Part shown: piece by piece, positions 1-12,533 of the stretch | Position numbering within the stretch: position 1 is the stretch's first letter | Layout: every line of letters starts with the position of its first letter | Origin: Paragorgia papillata | Lineage: Eukaryota > Cnidaria > Anthozoa > Scleralcyonacea > Coralliidae | DNA length: 64,000 nucleotides | NCBI GenBank assembly: GCA_035771165.1 | Contig: JAWNZC010000347.1 | Span: forward strand, 1,710,501 to 1,774,500 | Direction of reading: 5' to 3' | Position numbers and translations under genes: made by a program | Notes under the pieces: generated by a model | What the model saw: only the letters and a program-made list of their open reading frames with translations | What the model was told of the DNA's origin: nothing | Databases searched by the model: none

Positions 1-679
1 AGACATGTTATAAGCCCGCACACACGACGGCGTTTTTCTTAATCAGTTTTTATTTGTTCATTTGTACAACATGAATAGGCAAAGTTTATCCCTGACCACC
101 TCAGCTGCCACGTACAACTCCGTGCATTTTGTTTTTGTCTGGGATATATTGTTCGTCGCTCTACCGGACTTTATATGGAAATCGGACCAGTCTTGGTATA
201 CTGCCGTAGGAAGCTAAGAAACACAAGACAAGACGATCGTGTTTCATTCTCAAATTTGTGTCAGCTGTATATCAGTTGGCGTCAAACATCTAATGACTCG
301 TTCTCAGTCTACGCACGTCGCCTTGGAGCAAGGTCTCAAATTCTCGGAGGAATGCAAACAACTTAGGCACGCTTGTTAAACAGAGTTGTCATGTCGTCGG
401 GACGAACGTCGATAAACAGCAAAGAGATCCGCGTGTAAATTGACTAGAGGAAGGGTATTTCAACTGTGCTTATGGCGTGTCTATGTCTGCACAGCCTGGC
501 GTACAAGCAACAGAGGCCTTGACTAGTTTTCTTTCTTCTCACAAGTCAGTAGGGGATTGGTGTTTGAAGTTATCAAGTTTTTTAGACGAGCAATACGTTG
601 ATTCTTGGATAATAAAATACGTCGCATCTGTAGAGAGGAATTTGAAATTAACTGTGCCGAAAACGAAAGGTGATGGTAA
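1..679. other. No recognised gene; region upstream of the first intronless gene
   Basis: Short open frames at 175-366 and 477-710 do not resemble any family I know and show no splice or promoter context. The last part is probably promoter-proximal sequence of the gene at 810-1415. Confidence 0.5.
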
Positions 680-687
680 TATAAAAG
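680..687 (+). promoter_or_regulatory. TATA box (TATAAAAG) of the 810-1415 gene
   Basis: The octamer TATAAAAG lies 122 bp before the ATG at 810. The paralogous gene at 20770 has the same octamer upstream, which raises the chance that both are real core promoters. Transcription would then start near 710-720 and give a 5' leader of roughly 90-100 nt. Confidence 0.5.
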
Positions 688-809
688 AAGTTGGACTAAG
701 GAGTATTTAAGAATACGGTCATCAGGTCCACTGCGGAAACGTGCGAGTGATATTTTTGGGGAGATACAGTAAAATAACCTGTTGGAGTATACCACAACGC
801 GAGGAACAC

Positions 810-1415
810 ATGAAGCGTTTTATGACAAGACATTTGTCGCTCCGGAATCATCATAGCTATTTACCATTGAGTTCAAGCGACACTCAACTAGACTTCGAGT
901 CGCCATGCAAAGAGATTACGCGTTCAAACGATGATATTACAACAAGAAGGAATCTAGTTTCGCAACGCGAAAAGCCGAGAAAAAGACGCTGGTTTTATTC
1001 CAGTCGCCGGAAGAAGGCACGCGAGAGGGAAACAACGTCTTCTGCGCAAGACGATAAACCAAGCGCAGAGCCGTCGTGTTGTGACGAACTCGAAGTAGCC
1101 GTTGAGATTTCACCAAGTCAGGATTTAGGCATTTCTTATGTCGGTCAAGATATATTAATGCCTAGTAACACTAGCTGCGCGAACGCTCTGGAGCAGGACG
1201 GCGGACAGGCGCTTGACACAGCGACGTCCTTACATAAACCAGACTTGTCGACCACTTTAAACATTTCTAGACAACTCTCGACCCGGTCGATGCGCAGGTT
1301 CGCGATTTGCGAGGAAATTGAAAGAGATATAATCACCGAGAATGGAATGAATTTGCGAAAGAGTCGGAAAAATCTAGTGATTAGGCAGGTCCTTCATGAT
1401 CTACTGTTGTTGTAA
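810..1415 (+). CDS. Intronless small basic protein, paralogue of 20770-21324 (family unknown)
   Basis: A 201-residue single-exon reading frame that I cannot assign to a named family. The frame is open upstream to 741, but the first ATG is at 810; a second ATG at 822 begins MTRH, which aligns with MVRH at Met10 of the paralogue, so 822 is a possible alternative start. Residues 57-73 are very basic (PRKRRWFYSSRRKKARE) and could be a nuclear localisation signal. The middle is Ser/Thr/Asp-rich and probably disordered. The C-terminal block, residues 161-201, matches the end of the second protein at 26 of 41 positions, with the core AICEE-ER-I--ENG--LRK-RKNLV and a terminal Leu-Leu. There is no signal peptide or membrane segment. 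Intronless structure plus a TATA box is typical of rapidly induced genes; that role is inference. Confidence 0.7.
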   Translation: MKRFMTRHLSLRNHHSYLPLSSSDTQLDFESPCKEITRSNDDITTRRNLVSQREKPRKRRWFYSSRRKKARERETTSSAQDDKPSAEPSCCDELEVAVEISPSQDLGISYVGQDILMPSNTSCANALEQDGGQALDTATSLHKPDLSTTLNISRQLSTRSMRRFAICEEIERDIITENGMNLRKSRKNLVIRQVLHDLLLL

Positions 1416-2711
1416 AGGACTACTCGAGAGTAGCAAGGTCAGTCAGTTCGCGTTTGTTTGCGCTCGATCGCGAAAGCGCGGAGATCATTCAGCCGTTTCC
1501 TCACCGAGCAGCTTGATCAGGGCCCCTCGTCAAGCATGCTAATGGCAGCCTCTCCGCAAGATAAGGAAGGCCCAGGTGAAACAAATCGAAATGCCGATAG
1601 CGGGTCTGAACGGCAACGACATTTTTGCCGATTGATTGCTTCCATTTTATCGAGCATGTCATCCTTAAGACAGCTTAATCATTTCGGTTTCATGAAGATG
1701 TCAAAAGCCCTCTCACAAAACTCGATCCACTCGGGTGATCGCTAACAATGATGTGAATTCGGCGAAAATATGCCCAGAATGGGCCATTGATTGTTCCAAC
1801 TCTCAAACTCTCAAACACTGTATATACATAAGAATTATTTATAAATTATTCGTAAAATCTTATCACTTTCGTAAATATACTAACTTAGATGTTCACAAAA
1901 GATAAAAACCACTTCCGTCCATTTCTTGTTTTGTATTGGGTTACATGGAAAGGTTGTCGTTACATGCCTTTTGGTTCATTTAACTTATATTTCTGTTTTC
2001 TGTATTGACAAGATTAAGGTGTAGTATACGCAATGAACGTGTTTTTCCCTGGCTCGGCTCTAAGTCCGCCAAATTATTTGATATCCCAGTTCGATTTTCA
2101 CGACCAGTCTATAGATTTTCATCACGGAGAGTGACATGTGAGTGTTTACAAACCTTAGAACGTTAAATAGCCAGTGTCTGTTTTCATTGAATAAGCAAGC
2201 AAAACAAATGGCCTGAGTGGAAATCACGCATATGGCTATCCTCAGCTCAACGATCATCAAAGCAGTCAAAGCTTATCTAAGTCAAACATGAGTAAGCCGT
2301 CGTATATATTACAAAGGTCATTGCTAGCTAGGTATGGTTTTGAGTTTTCACCAGCGGCAAGACTACCGAGTGTTGGCATATGAGAACAGAAGAGATTCAT
2401 CAAGCGAACGCCGCATGGTTATGTTAAACACTATGCACGTTCCAATAAGTACACAAGCTGCTTATGTTTGTGCTTACGTTGCAACTACGAGGCTTATTAA
2501 CACCCGAAGATAAACAACATTTAAAAGTACACGTTTAAACCAACGTACAGTTTTCTACAAGACATATAAGCCGTGTGTACACTACGTTGAAATTTAAGCT
2601 CCAACAAAGCTTTTTCCAGAACATATCATAACCAAAACAAAATGATCGTGCGCTGGGGGGCTTGCTGTAGGTTCAAAACATAGTGCACCCTTGGTTTACT
2701 GTATACTTGAC
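1416..2711. other. Probable 3' UTR and spacer; no gene seen
   Basis: An open frame at 1458-1745 lies just downstream of the gene above, in sequence of similar composition, and is more likely 3' UTR than protein. The rest is AT-rich without recognisable structure. Confidence 0.4.
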
Positions 2712-2715
2712 TTGT

Positions 2716-3083
2716 TAGGGACCTTAAGATCTACGACGGCAACTTCGAGGACGACGTCCTTCAAACAAAAGCATTCTTCTTGCAAAACAAAGATAATGAA
2801 TAATTTCTAGTCCCAAGAGTAATCTTAACACCGTCCTCGCTCTGTATACAACTCCACTCGAACCATTTTCACGTCTTCAGGACGACGTTGACTCGTGGGG
2901 TGATGAGAACTGTTGTCTGAGATTGCCTTAACACAGACACTTCAACCGTTTTAACACTTTGAAAATTATAAAATAAGCTTCAAATATTGAATACAGTAGT
3001 CAGTTAACCGTGACTTCTTTTTAATGCTAAAATTTGAATTGGTTTTTAACCGCCGTCGTCGTCCTAGCATCTTAAGGTCCCTA
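2716..3083. mobile_element. Short inverted-repeat (MITE-like) element, copy 1
   Basis: The left end reads tagggaccttaagat and the right end is its reverse complement, followed inward on both sides by GTCGTC-rich sequence. A possible 4-bp duplication, ttgt, flanks it (2712-2715 and 3084-3087). There is no coding capacity. A second, inverted copy lies at about 24471-24724. Confidence 0.75.
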
Positions 3084-3087
3084 TTGT

Positions 3088-3966
3088 TACGAGAACCGTG
3101 ACGGATTAGAGTCTTGCCTGTTCATGCAATATCGCGTTTTCTTATCCCTTCTGGTTTTCTACCTAATTGTGTGCGGAAACGTCCAGACCTCTTCTCGCTA
3201 CGTATAAGAGTACCTTGGCTTTTCCGTGACAAGGAAGCTGTGTTTAGTAAAGCGCATTTTATGTATATTATCCGTGTACATATTACGTACCAAGGGCTAA
3301 AGGTGTAAAACCGCAGACACACGATGCCCATGTGTCGCTAAGGGGAGCTCATGCCAGCGAGAAGTGCTATGGGCCAGTGTCCAATGGAACGTCCAGGATT
3401 GTATAATAGCACTTGCCCTCGTCACGTTTTCGCTGAGCTTCTATGGCGACACGGCGTCAGCGTGGTGGCTTAACGTTTTAAGCCAGAACAGAGACACAAC
3501 AGCAGTGTTTTATCGGATTTAAAACAGGAGTTTTAGGACCTGCAAAACACGTGTAGCGATATTTTTTTAAACTACTTCGTATAAACGATTAATGTTTAGT
3601 ATTCGTAGTTGATGTAGTTATTTCAAAAACGTTGCCGTGTTAGGGGGAGAAAGTTCGAGCGTATTTTTATGAGCTTATGTAATTAGGTTTCCCCCATTAC
3701 TGTTTCACTTTAATTTTTTTTATGATAAATGGTGTAAAATTTTAAGACAAGATTGAGCTCAACGACAACGTCATCGGTCATCGCCGTTCCACACGCGTCT
3801 TTAACGTTCTAAAAACGACGGAAATCCGGTGTAATAATTCTAATGATCAGTTTTTTTAATTAAGCTTTAGTTTTATCAGCTTGAAAAATCACACTCGCAG
3901 CTTGCCTGGTTTCTTTCTAATTTATTTCTAAGACAAAACTTAAAACCTGAAACCAGATATGTAGCT
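3088..3966. other. Spacer; nothing recognised
   Basis: AT-rich sequence. Short frames at 3114-3331 on both strands have no support. Confidence 0.4.
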
Positions 3967-4497
3967 CCGTTGCCTGTTTGCTTGCTTGCTTGATTGTTTG
4001 TTTGTTTGTTTGTTTGTTTGTTTGTTTGTTTGTTTGTTTGTTTGCTTGTTTGTTTGTTTGTTTGCTTGCTTGCTTGCTTGATTGCTTGCTTGCTTGCTTG
4101 ATTGCTTGTTTGTTTGTTTGTTTGTTTGTTTGTTTGTTTGTTTGTTTGTTTGTTTGTTTACTTGTTTCATTGATTGATTGATTGTTTGTTTGTTTGTTTG
4201 TTTGTTTGTTTACTTGTTTGGTTGGGTGCGTGTGTGCGTGCGTGCGTGCGTGTTTGTTTGTTTGTTTGTTTGTTTGTTTGTTTGTTTGTTTGTTTGTTTG
4301 TTTGTTTGTTTACTTGTTTCACTGATTGGTTGTTTGTTTGTTTGTTTGTTTGTTTGTTTGTTTGTTTGTTTGTTTACTTGTTTGGTTGGGTGCGTGCTTG
4401 TTTGTTTGTTTGTTTGTTTGTTTGTTTGTTTGTTTGTTTGTTTGTTTGTTTGTTTGTTTGTTTGTTTGTTTGTTTGTTTGTTTTGTTTGTTTGCTTG
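3967..4497. repeat. (TTTG)n microsatellite, about 530 bp
   Basis: Long runs of TTTG interrupted by TTGC, TTGA and short GTGC segments. The Cys/Leu/Val-rich and Lys/Gln/Thr-rich frames in it on both strands are simple-repeat artefacts. Confidence 0.97.
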
Positions 4498-4504
4498 TTG
4501 CATG

Positions 4505-4615
4505 CTTGTACCAACGAACGGTGACCCTTACTGGACCTTTAGGAAGAACAGTTTAGATATATCTGATAGCTAGCTTATAGTATAAATAAAGTTAGTTCAG
4601 TTTAGTTAACCGGTT
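4505..4615 (+). repeat. Solitary diverged monomer of the 119-bp satellite family
   Basis: It contains the family landmarks in order: cttactggacct, agaacagtttagatat, and the terminal ataaataaagttag. It matches the arrays at 6435-8868 and 54281-55815. Confidence 0.8.
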
Positions 4616-4721
4616 TTTCTGCTTTTTGTTTGTTCGAGGCTCATCATATCATTTCAACTACGTCCCATGCAACCCTACGGCTATGAAGTATGAATTTACA
4701 ACCTTAGCTCTCTAGCCGAGT

Positions 4722-4812
4722 TTCAGTATAGCTCAATGGTTATAGAGCGTCTAAACCGGTCACCAGAAGGTTACAGGTATACGATCGATCCCTGTCTATA
4801 GCCACAGGGGCT
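4722..4812 (+). repeat. tRNA-like sequence, probable SINE head
   Basis: The stretch tagctcaatggttatagagc resembles a tRNA D-arm/A-box, and an imperfect B-box (gatcgatccctg) lies about 45 bp downstream. I cannot draw an acceptor stem, so this is a tRNA-derived repeat rather than a working tRNA gene. Confidence 0.5.
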
Positions 4813-4927
4813 CCGAAACAAGCTTGAGGAACTTCTGACAAACGCTACTGGTCATATTTGTGAATCAGTGAATGGTGCATTGTCGGAAATATGTCTTGGA
4901 AATAGTGACGTCACATTTGGTATTACG

Positions 4928-5329
4928 GTGTACACACGCAAAAACGCACACTCTGTGTCAGACCTGATGCAGAATGATGTCAGATCTGTTCAGAAAAATG
5001 TAGCGACCCCTGATACAGCCTGTTGCAGTATCAGCTATGATACACCTATGATATCATATCTGTATCATACCTGCAGCTACAACAGACTGTTCAGAACAGA
5101 TTCTGTCAAACTGTATCAGCCTGACACGGTCAGTGCTGTATATAACAGACTGAACAGGTATGTTGTCTACGGAGCTGTCGCAGTCTGTTAGAAATTCTAA
5201 CTAAATATTGATACATCAGCGCTGGTATATACATTCTGTAGCTGTCAGGCTGTATCAAGGGTCGCTACATTTCTCTGAACAGATCTGATATCAGAGCTGA
5301 TCAGAACTGTGCGTTTTTACGTGTGTATA
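4928..5329. mobile_element. Foldback element, about 400 bp
   Basis: The left arm begins tgtacacacgcaaaaacgca and the right arm ends with the imperfect reverse complement. Internal blocks such as tgtagcgacccctgatacag at about 4999-5018 are mirrored near 5250-5275. The open frame at 4868-5191 lies mostly inside it and is not a gene. Confidence 0.8.
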
Positions 5330-6434
5330 TTATTTCTATATCATATTCCGCTATAGTTGTCATCCGACAGTCGCTCAGTAGACGCTTTTCATCGCTCAAA
5401 AAATTAAAAATGACACACTGCACGATTTTTTAATTATAATAATGATTTAAAATAAAAAGCTATAGATTCTACTTATCTAAAAATCTAAGAAAAGTTGAAA
5501 TACATCGTGAAATAAAATCTGGAAAATGAACCACTTCTTAAAGAAGTGATCATTAAAAGTAGATTAGCGAGATTTTGAAAGCTTGGATTTTCTTTGAACC
5601 GACACCGAACATATGCCATTTTATGAAGTTACTTAATTGCATACTTTCACCCGTTCCTGGCTGCTTGCATGCCTGAGACGTCAATGGTGATGAGTAAAAT
5701 GGTCTGGCTTTAGTTTACCCAGAGTAAAATACTAGAAGAGTGTCGTAGTTTTGTTTGATCGGGATAGAGTTAGGTATATACCCGAGCTAATTAACCTGCT
5801 TTGGCGAAATGATTTTCGTCCGTGTATACATGAGAAGGGCTAGCTCGGCTTGGCTTGCTTCTTGTGCTAATTGCGTAATTTATCAGTTCTGGTAAGACAC
5901 GGAGTCTCATTGTTTTAAATATGAACTGTACAAGAACAAGCAGAACTTGTGAATTGAAAATATGTCGAAAAAAACCTGATAAAAACAAATTTTGTCGCGT
6001 GTACGGAGCTTTTAATGCCAGCCCAGGTAGGCGAGCCAGTTTGGTCAATCGTAAAACAGCCCGGGTAACCGAGAGGATGTCGGTCTCACAAAGCGAAAGT
6101 TGGCTGGCTGCGGCTCTCGTATATAGAGACAAGATGAAAATGAACAAGAAATAATAGCTAAGCGAGATCTCAGCAAAGCGGGGTACCACACTGAAATATA
6201 ACCTTTAGCTTCCTGTTTATAATGATAAATGCTTGATTCGACTGCTATCAATTTAATAGTCTAGACAAAGGCAAACAACAACTGTAATCGCTAGTGTCAT
6301 GCTATCCAACGTGTCACGTCAAGTGTGCGATGAAAAATGCAGCCTGCGTGCAGACTTTTTTGAGGGGTTGGGTCAAATGCCTGCTCGCAGGCTAAAAAGG
6401 CTTGTTTAAAGCAGCTAAATGTTTAACGCTATAA
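5330..6434. other. Spacer with a small palindromic remnant
   Basis: No gene seen; overlapping frames at 5791-6251 on both strands lack support. At about 6343-6395 there is agcctgcgtgcagac followed by gcaggcta, a diverged relative of the 83-bp foldback inserted at 54595. Confidence 0.4.
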
Positions 6435-8868
6435 AACACACTGTAAAGTTAGTTTAGTTTATTCTGTGTTTCTCCTGTAGTAACACTGGACCAATGAGGG
6501 ATGATCCTTATACTGGACCTCTAGGACGAAGAGTTTAGATATGACTGATAGTGTTATCCAGTATAAATAAAGTTAGTTTAGTTTACTCTGGTTTCCCTCT
6601 GTAGTAACACTAGATCAATCAGGGATGGTCTTTACTGGACCTCTAGAGAGAAGAGTTTAGATATGACTGATAGGGTTATCCAGTATAAATAAATAAATAA
6701 AGTGAGTTTAGTTTACTCTAGTTTCTTTCTGTAGTAACACATGGACCAATCAGGGATGATCCTTACTGGACCTCTAGAGAGAACTGTTTAGATATGATTG
6801 ATAGGGTTATCCAGTATAAATAAATAAAGTGAATTTAGTTTACTCTAGTTTCTTTCTGTAGTAACGCTGGACCAATCAGGGATGGTCTTTACTGGACCTC
6901 TAGAGAGAACTGTTTAGATATGACTGATAGAGTTAATTATCCAGCATAAATAAAGTTAGTTTAGTTTACTCTAGTTTCCTACTGCAGTAACACTGGACCA
7001 ATGAGGGATAGTTCTTACTGGACCTCTAGAGAGAACAGTTTAGATATGACTGATAGGGTTATCTAGTATAAATAAAGTTAGTTTAGTTTACTCTGGTTTC
7101 TTTCTGTAGTGGACCAATGAAGGCTTGCCCTTACTGGACCACTAGGAAAAACAGATGAATAGATATGACTGATAGAGTTGTCCAGTATAAATAAAGTTAG
7201 TTTAGTTTACTCTGGTTTCTTTCTGTAGTGGACCAATGAAGGCTTGCCCTTACTGGACCACTAGGAAAAACAGATGAATAGATATGACTGATAGGGTTAT
7301 CTAGTATAAATAAAGTTAGTTTAGTTTACTCTGGTTTCTTTCTGTAGTGGACCGATGAAGGCTTGCCCTTACTGGACCACTAGGTAAAACAGATGAATAG
7401 ATATGACTGATAGAGTTGTCCAGTATAAATAAAGTTAGTTTAGTTTACTCTGGTTTCTTTCTGTAGTGGACCAATGAAGGCTTGCCCTTACTGGACCACT
7501 AGGTAAAACAGATGAATAGATATGACTGATAGAGTTGTCCAGTATAAATAAAGTTAGTTTAGTTTACTCTGGTTTCTTTCTGTAGTGGACCAATGAAGGC
7601 TTGCCCTTACTGGACCACTAGGAAAAACAGATGAATAGATATGACTGATAGGGTTATCTAGTATAAATAAAGTTAGTTTAGTTTACTCTGGTTTCTTTCT
7701 GTAGTGGACCAATGAAGGCTTGCCCTTACTGGACCACTAGGAAAAACAGATGAATAGATATGACTGATAGAGTTATCCAGTATAAATAAAGTTAGTTTAG
7801 TTTACTCTGGTTTCTTTCTGTAGTGGACCAATGAAGGCTTGCCCTTACTGGACCACTAGGAAAAACAGATGAATAGATATGACTGATAGGGTTATCTAGT
7901 ATAAATAAAGTTAGTTTAGTTTACTCTGGTTTCTTTCTGTAGTGGACCGATGAAGGCTTGCCCTTACTGGACCACTAGGTAAAACAGATGAATAGATATG
8001 ACTGATAGAGTTGTCCAGTATAAATAAAGTTAGTTTAGTTTACTCTGGTTTCTTTCTGTAGTGGACCAATGAAGGCTTGCCCTTACTGGACCACTAGGTA
8101 AAACAGATGAATAGATATGACTGATAGAGTTGTCCAGTATAAATAAAGTTAGTTTAGTTTACTCTGGTTTCTTTCTGTAGTGGACCAATGAAGGCTTGCC
8201 CTTACTGGACCACTAGGAAAAACAGATGAATAGATATGACTGATAGAGTTGTCCAGTATAAATAAAGTTAGTTTAGTTTACTCTGGTTTCTTTCTGTAGT
8301 GGACCAATGAAGGCTTGCCCTTACTGGACCACTAGGAAAAACAGATGAATAGATATGACTGATAGGGTTATCTAGTATAAATAAAGTTAGTTTAGTTTAC
8401 TCTGGTTTCTTTCTGTAGTGGACCGATGAAGGCTTGCCCTTACTGGACCACTAGGTAAAACAGATGAATAGATATGACTGATAGAGTTGTCCAGTATAAA
8501 TAAAGTTAGTTTAGTTTACTCTGGTTTCTTTCTGTAGTGGACCAATGAAGGCTTGCCCTTACTGGACCACTAGGTAAAACAGATGAATAGATATGACTGA
8601 TAGAGTTGTCCAGTATAAATAAAGTTAGTTTAGTTTACTCTGGTTTCTTTCTGTAGTGGACCAATGAAGGCTTGCCCTTACTGGACCACTAGGAAAAACA
8701 GATGAATAGATATGACTGATAGGGTTATCTAATATAAATAAAGTTAGTTTAGTTTACTCTGGTTTCTTTCTGTAGTGGACCAATGAAGGCTTGCCCTTAC
8801 TGGACCACTAGGAAAAACAGATGAATAGATATGACTGATAGAGTTATCCAGTATAAATAAAGTTAGTT
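6435..8868 (+). repeat. 119-bp satellite array with higher-order structure
   Basis: About twenty tandem units. The first five (6435-7080) are diverged and of variable length. The next fifteen, from 7081, are almost identical at exactly 119 bp (starts 7081, 7200, 7319, 7438 and so on). Each holds cttactggaccactagg, agatgaatagatatgactga and ataaataaagttag. Variants at three positions define five monomer types, ordered with a 9-unit (1071-bp) period. Confidence 0.97.
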
Positions 8869-9490
8869 CATGTCTACCAAACTTCTATCAAGAACAACAG
8901 TTTCGCATGACATGACGTGAGCAGTGAGCAACTAACGTAACAGGGCCCAAGTGTCTTGTAAATATTTTTTAAGTTTGGCTCTTGCGATGACGTCAAACTC
9001 GTCAGGTTGAGTGGCATTTTCAAAACTTCGAGTTTTAGTAGACCAAATAATGAATAGGTCAAGTTAAGTTAAGTTTATGTTTAATTTCTGAACAGTGCTT
9101 GATTTGTACAATTTAACGCTTTGTACCTATTATGGCGAAGTTAATAAAAGAAGGCTCTCCAACCCTAGCCAGTAATAGATAAAACCTGAGAATTTATAAG
9201 TACCAGCGCGCTTTACAGTGTCGAAGACGGACCAATTGGGACATAGCGAATCAAATTAACTTAAACAAAGCGCTGTCGTCGAACCATTTAAGCACAATTA
9301 TAGTTCGATGAGCCACAGCTGTATCAAGCTATACCCTGCGAGCAGAGCCTCTTCGTTGAGAGAGAGGAAGAAAAGAAGACTCTGCTGTATTCGTGTTTGG
9401 CTTCGTCCAAGATTTAGGACGAAGTGACCCGTTTAAGACCCGTTTAACAGGTTGTTGTTTTGTTTTCTGCCCTGATTTGGACTTCTTTTC
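8869..9490. other. Spacer with a dispersed repeat segment
   Basis: The segment 8985-9085 (from cgatgacgtcaaactcgtca to tatgtttaattt) recurs at 13824-13950 with few changes. Nothing else is recognised. Confidence 0.6.

Positions 9491-9547
<57 letters not shown>
9491..9547. repeat. (CT)n microsatellite
   Basis: Uninterrupted CT dinucleotides directly upstream of the LINE fragment. Confidence 0.95.
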
Positions 9548-9550
<3 letters not shown>

Positions 9551-9811
9551 ATTAGAGAAGAACTAGGTTGGAAAACACTACAAGAAATGAGGGATCAACA
9601 TAAACTTGTCCTCATATATAAGGCGCTTAACAACCTAGCACCTCCGTATTTATTAGATTACCTCCGCTTGTGTAACTATTCAGAAAATTATAATCTCAGA
9701 GATCGTGAGATGAAAATTGCCTTACCAAGGCCAAAAACAAACTATCTTAAAAACAGTTTTGCACTAAGCGGATTTAAGACTCTCTCAACCTTCAGTTTCC
9801 CACAATAGTGT
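9548..9811 (+). pseudogene. Non-LTR retrotransposon reverse transcriptase, C-terminal fragment
   Basis: The reading begins about 9550 with REELGWKTLQ and continues into LVLIYKALNNLAPPYLLDYL, then an LRDRE segment, PRPKTNYLKNSFALSG and a stop after 9808. This is the layout of the region after the catalytic domain in CR1/L2-like LINE polymerases (LGW-x-L, YK-LN-LAP-YL, LR, P-T, K-SF). The palm-domain motifs are absent, so it is a 5'-truncated dead copy. (CT)n tracts flank both sides. Confidence 0.7.
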
Positions 9812-9936
9812 TTTAAATAAGTTATCTTATTGTTTCAAAATAACAAAAAAAAAATGTAAATATATTTTTAAATAGTTCTCGGCTTTCACGAAAAGCAATT
9901 TATGTATATATTGATGAAATTCCGAGTTTAAATAAA

Positions 9937-10161
<225 letters not shown>

Positions 10162-10229
10162 AGCGAAGAAATAAGGAAAAGAAAGCTATATCAAGCAGGC
10201 TTCATTTTTCATGCAATTGAAGTACATGA

Positions 10230-10325
10230 GAGAAGCAACAACTTTACTCACATGAAGCTAATGTGGTCACCCATCCGAGTACTAACCTCATTCAACTATG
10301 ACAGCTTGTGCCACCCGTGCTTTAA
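10230..10325 (-). repeat. Degenerate 5S-rRNA-derived SINE fragment
   Basis: On the plus strand gtggtcacccatccgagtac matches the complement of the conserved 5S segment seen in the better copies at 43110, 44136, 56774 and 58731. The surrounding sequence is strongly diverged. Confidence 0.65.
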
Positions 10326-10365
10326 ATTAAAGCGGGAAAAATCAATTTGTTGAATCAAGTGTTTT

Positions 10366-10594
10366 AGGGGCTGTTTACATGAGCCGGGCTAGCCCGGTTA
10401 ACTGGGCTCACGCGATTGATTAGAATGTCACTGTGGTTTTGAAACTCGCATAAACTAAATGTACAAAGAAGAATTGGTTTAGTTTATATGTAAATGGATC
10501 CTAACGTTGATTAAAATCTCCTTTTGCGGCCGAGGAAATAATTTCGTGCCACGAGTCAGCCCAGTTAGCCGGGCTAGATGTAAACAGCCCTTTA
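10366..10594. mobile_element. Foldback element, about 230 bp
   Basis: The left arm aggggctgtttacatgagcc and the following gggctagcccggttaactgg are mirrored at 10549-10594 (agcccagttagccgggctag, then atgtaaacagccctt). No coding capacity. Confidence 0.85.
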
Positions 10595-11344
10595 GTGGCG
10601 ATTCCCAGCTTGGTATATGCATAAGTACATGAACTGGGCTACAAGTTGCTTTGTGTCAGAAAACGTCCAATTAAGGTTGCTTACAGGTTTGAGTCCCTCA
10701 GAATTGTTCCGATAAATAATTATTTAATACGACAGCTTGTACGGCACAAAAAAACTGAATCAGATGTTTGTTATTGAGATAAGATAGTTATTATTAAGGC
10801 CAAAGATGAGAAAAGATCCAGAGATAAGAATTGGACGTGGCATTGTGGGATCCATCACCTGTAGTTGCAGAGATTTCTCCATAAGACGCGGCTGTGTCCA
10901 TTAGGAAACAGAACCTTGTTTATCTGTGCTCCCAGCTGTACCATGCGTGCATGTTGTGACGAAATCAGGTCGATAATTAATATTTCGTAACACCACTATC
11001 ACGCCATGCGTAGCTAACGAATTCTCTAGCATTGATTACCCGGAATATTTGCGTCAAATTAATTTGTTTAATTTCATTAACCTTGACCTGTTAATTGTCC
11101 ATGTATGAATTGTCGCCGATTTAGTTCCTCGGTCATTCGGCAGTGACGGAAAAGATTACTGAAAATGCTTGAAGCACCGTGTTTGAGGTCCGTGATAAAC
11201 TTGGGTGAAGGACTGGGCCACAATGAGCCCTACATACTGTTGTTAGCTTGTAGAGCCTTTGTCAGTTTATTGTGCAAATGATGTGTTAGTCTGGTTTCAG
11301 AGGGTTTTAATGAGGTGGGCTGTATACAGGTTAAATCACCACAG
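10595..11344. other. Spacer; nothing recognised
   Basis: No gene or clear repeat seen. Confidence 0.4.
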
Positions 11345-11751
11345 CACTAACACTAACAACAACAACGACAACACCACCACCAACAACACCACCAACGTCA
11401 GCACCACCGACAACAACAACAACAACAACACCAACAACATCAGCACCACCACCACCAACAACAACGACAACACCACCAACAACAACGACAACACCAACAA
11501 CAACAACGACGACGACGACAACACCGACAACAACAACAACGACAATGACAACACCAACAACAATGACAACACCACCACCAACAACGACAACACCAACAAC
11601 GACAACACCAACAACGACAACACCAACAACGACAACACCAACAACGACAACACCAACAACAACAACGACGACGACAACAACAACAACAACAATGACAACA
11701 CCACCAACAACTACAACAATGACAACACCAACAACGACAACACCAACAACG

Positions 11752-11788
<37 letters not shown>

Positions 11789-11941
11789 CGACGACAACAC
11801 CGACAACAACAACAACGACAACACCACCAACAACAACAACAACGACAACAACGACGACAACACCACCAACAACAACGACAACACCACCAACAACAATGAC
11901 AACAACAACGACAACACCACCAACAACAATGACAACACCAC

Positions 11942-11973
<32 letters not shown>

Positions 11974-12053
11974 ACAACACCACCAACAACAATGACAACA
12001 ACACCACCAACAACAACAACAACGACAACACCAACAACGACAACACCACCACC

Positions 12054-12085
<32 letters not shown>

Positions 12086-12318
12086 CGACGACGACGACAA
12101 CACCGACAACAACAACAACGACAACACCACCAACAACTACAACAACAATGACAACACCACCAACAGCAATGACAACACCAACAACGACAACACCGACTAC
12201 ACCAACAACGACAACACCACCAACAACAATGACAACACCAACAACAACTACAACAATGACAACACCACCACCACCACCAACAACAACAACAGCAACAACG
12301 ACAGCAACACCACCATGA
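11345..12318. repeat. (AAC)n compound microsatellite, about 970 bp
   Basis: Dominated by AAC, CACCACC and AACGAC trinucleotides with occasional AATG. All three frames on both strands stay open only because the repeat lacks stops, giving poly-Asn/Asp, poly-Thr and poly-Val frames. There is no upstream gene structure to suggest a protein. Confidence 0.95.
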
Positions 12319-12533
12319 ACAACAACAACAGCACTTGCAAAAACAACGACATTGCTTCTATTTGTACCAGACGTAGACGTCCTCTTGGAATTACAAGAAA
12401 TATACTGTATCCAATGAGAAGTTATAAAAACAAAAATTGTACTACATCTGAATAGCAGAGCTATACAATGCAGAAATACAGTGAAATAAAGGTCAACAGG
12501 ATACAATGACGTCAGTGGAGTAACGCTCATTAG

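Noticed and set aside
3940..4573. Cys/Leu/Val-rich and Lys/Gln/Asn/Thr-rich frames on both strands
   Set aside because: Open only because (TTTG)n has no stop codons in these frames.
11259..12530. Frames of up to 399 codons, poly-Asn/Asp and poly-Val
   Set aside because: Translations of an (AAC)n tract, open on both strands at once.
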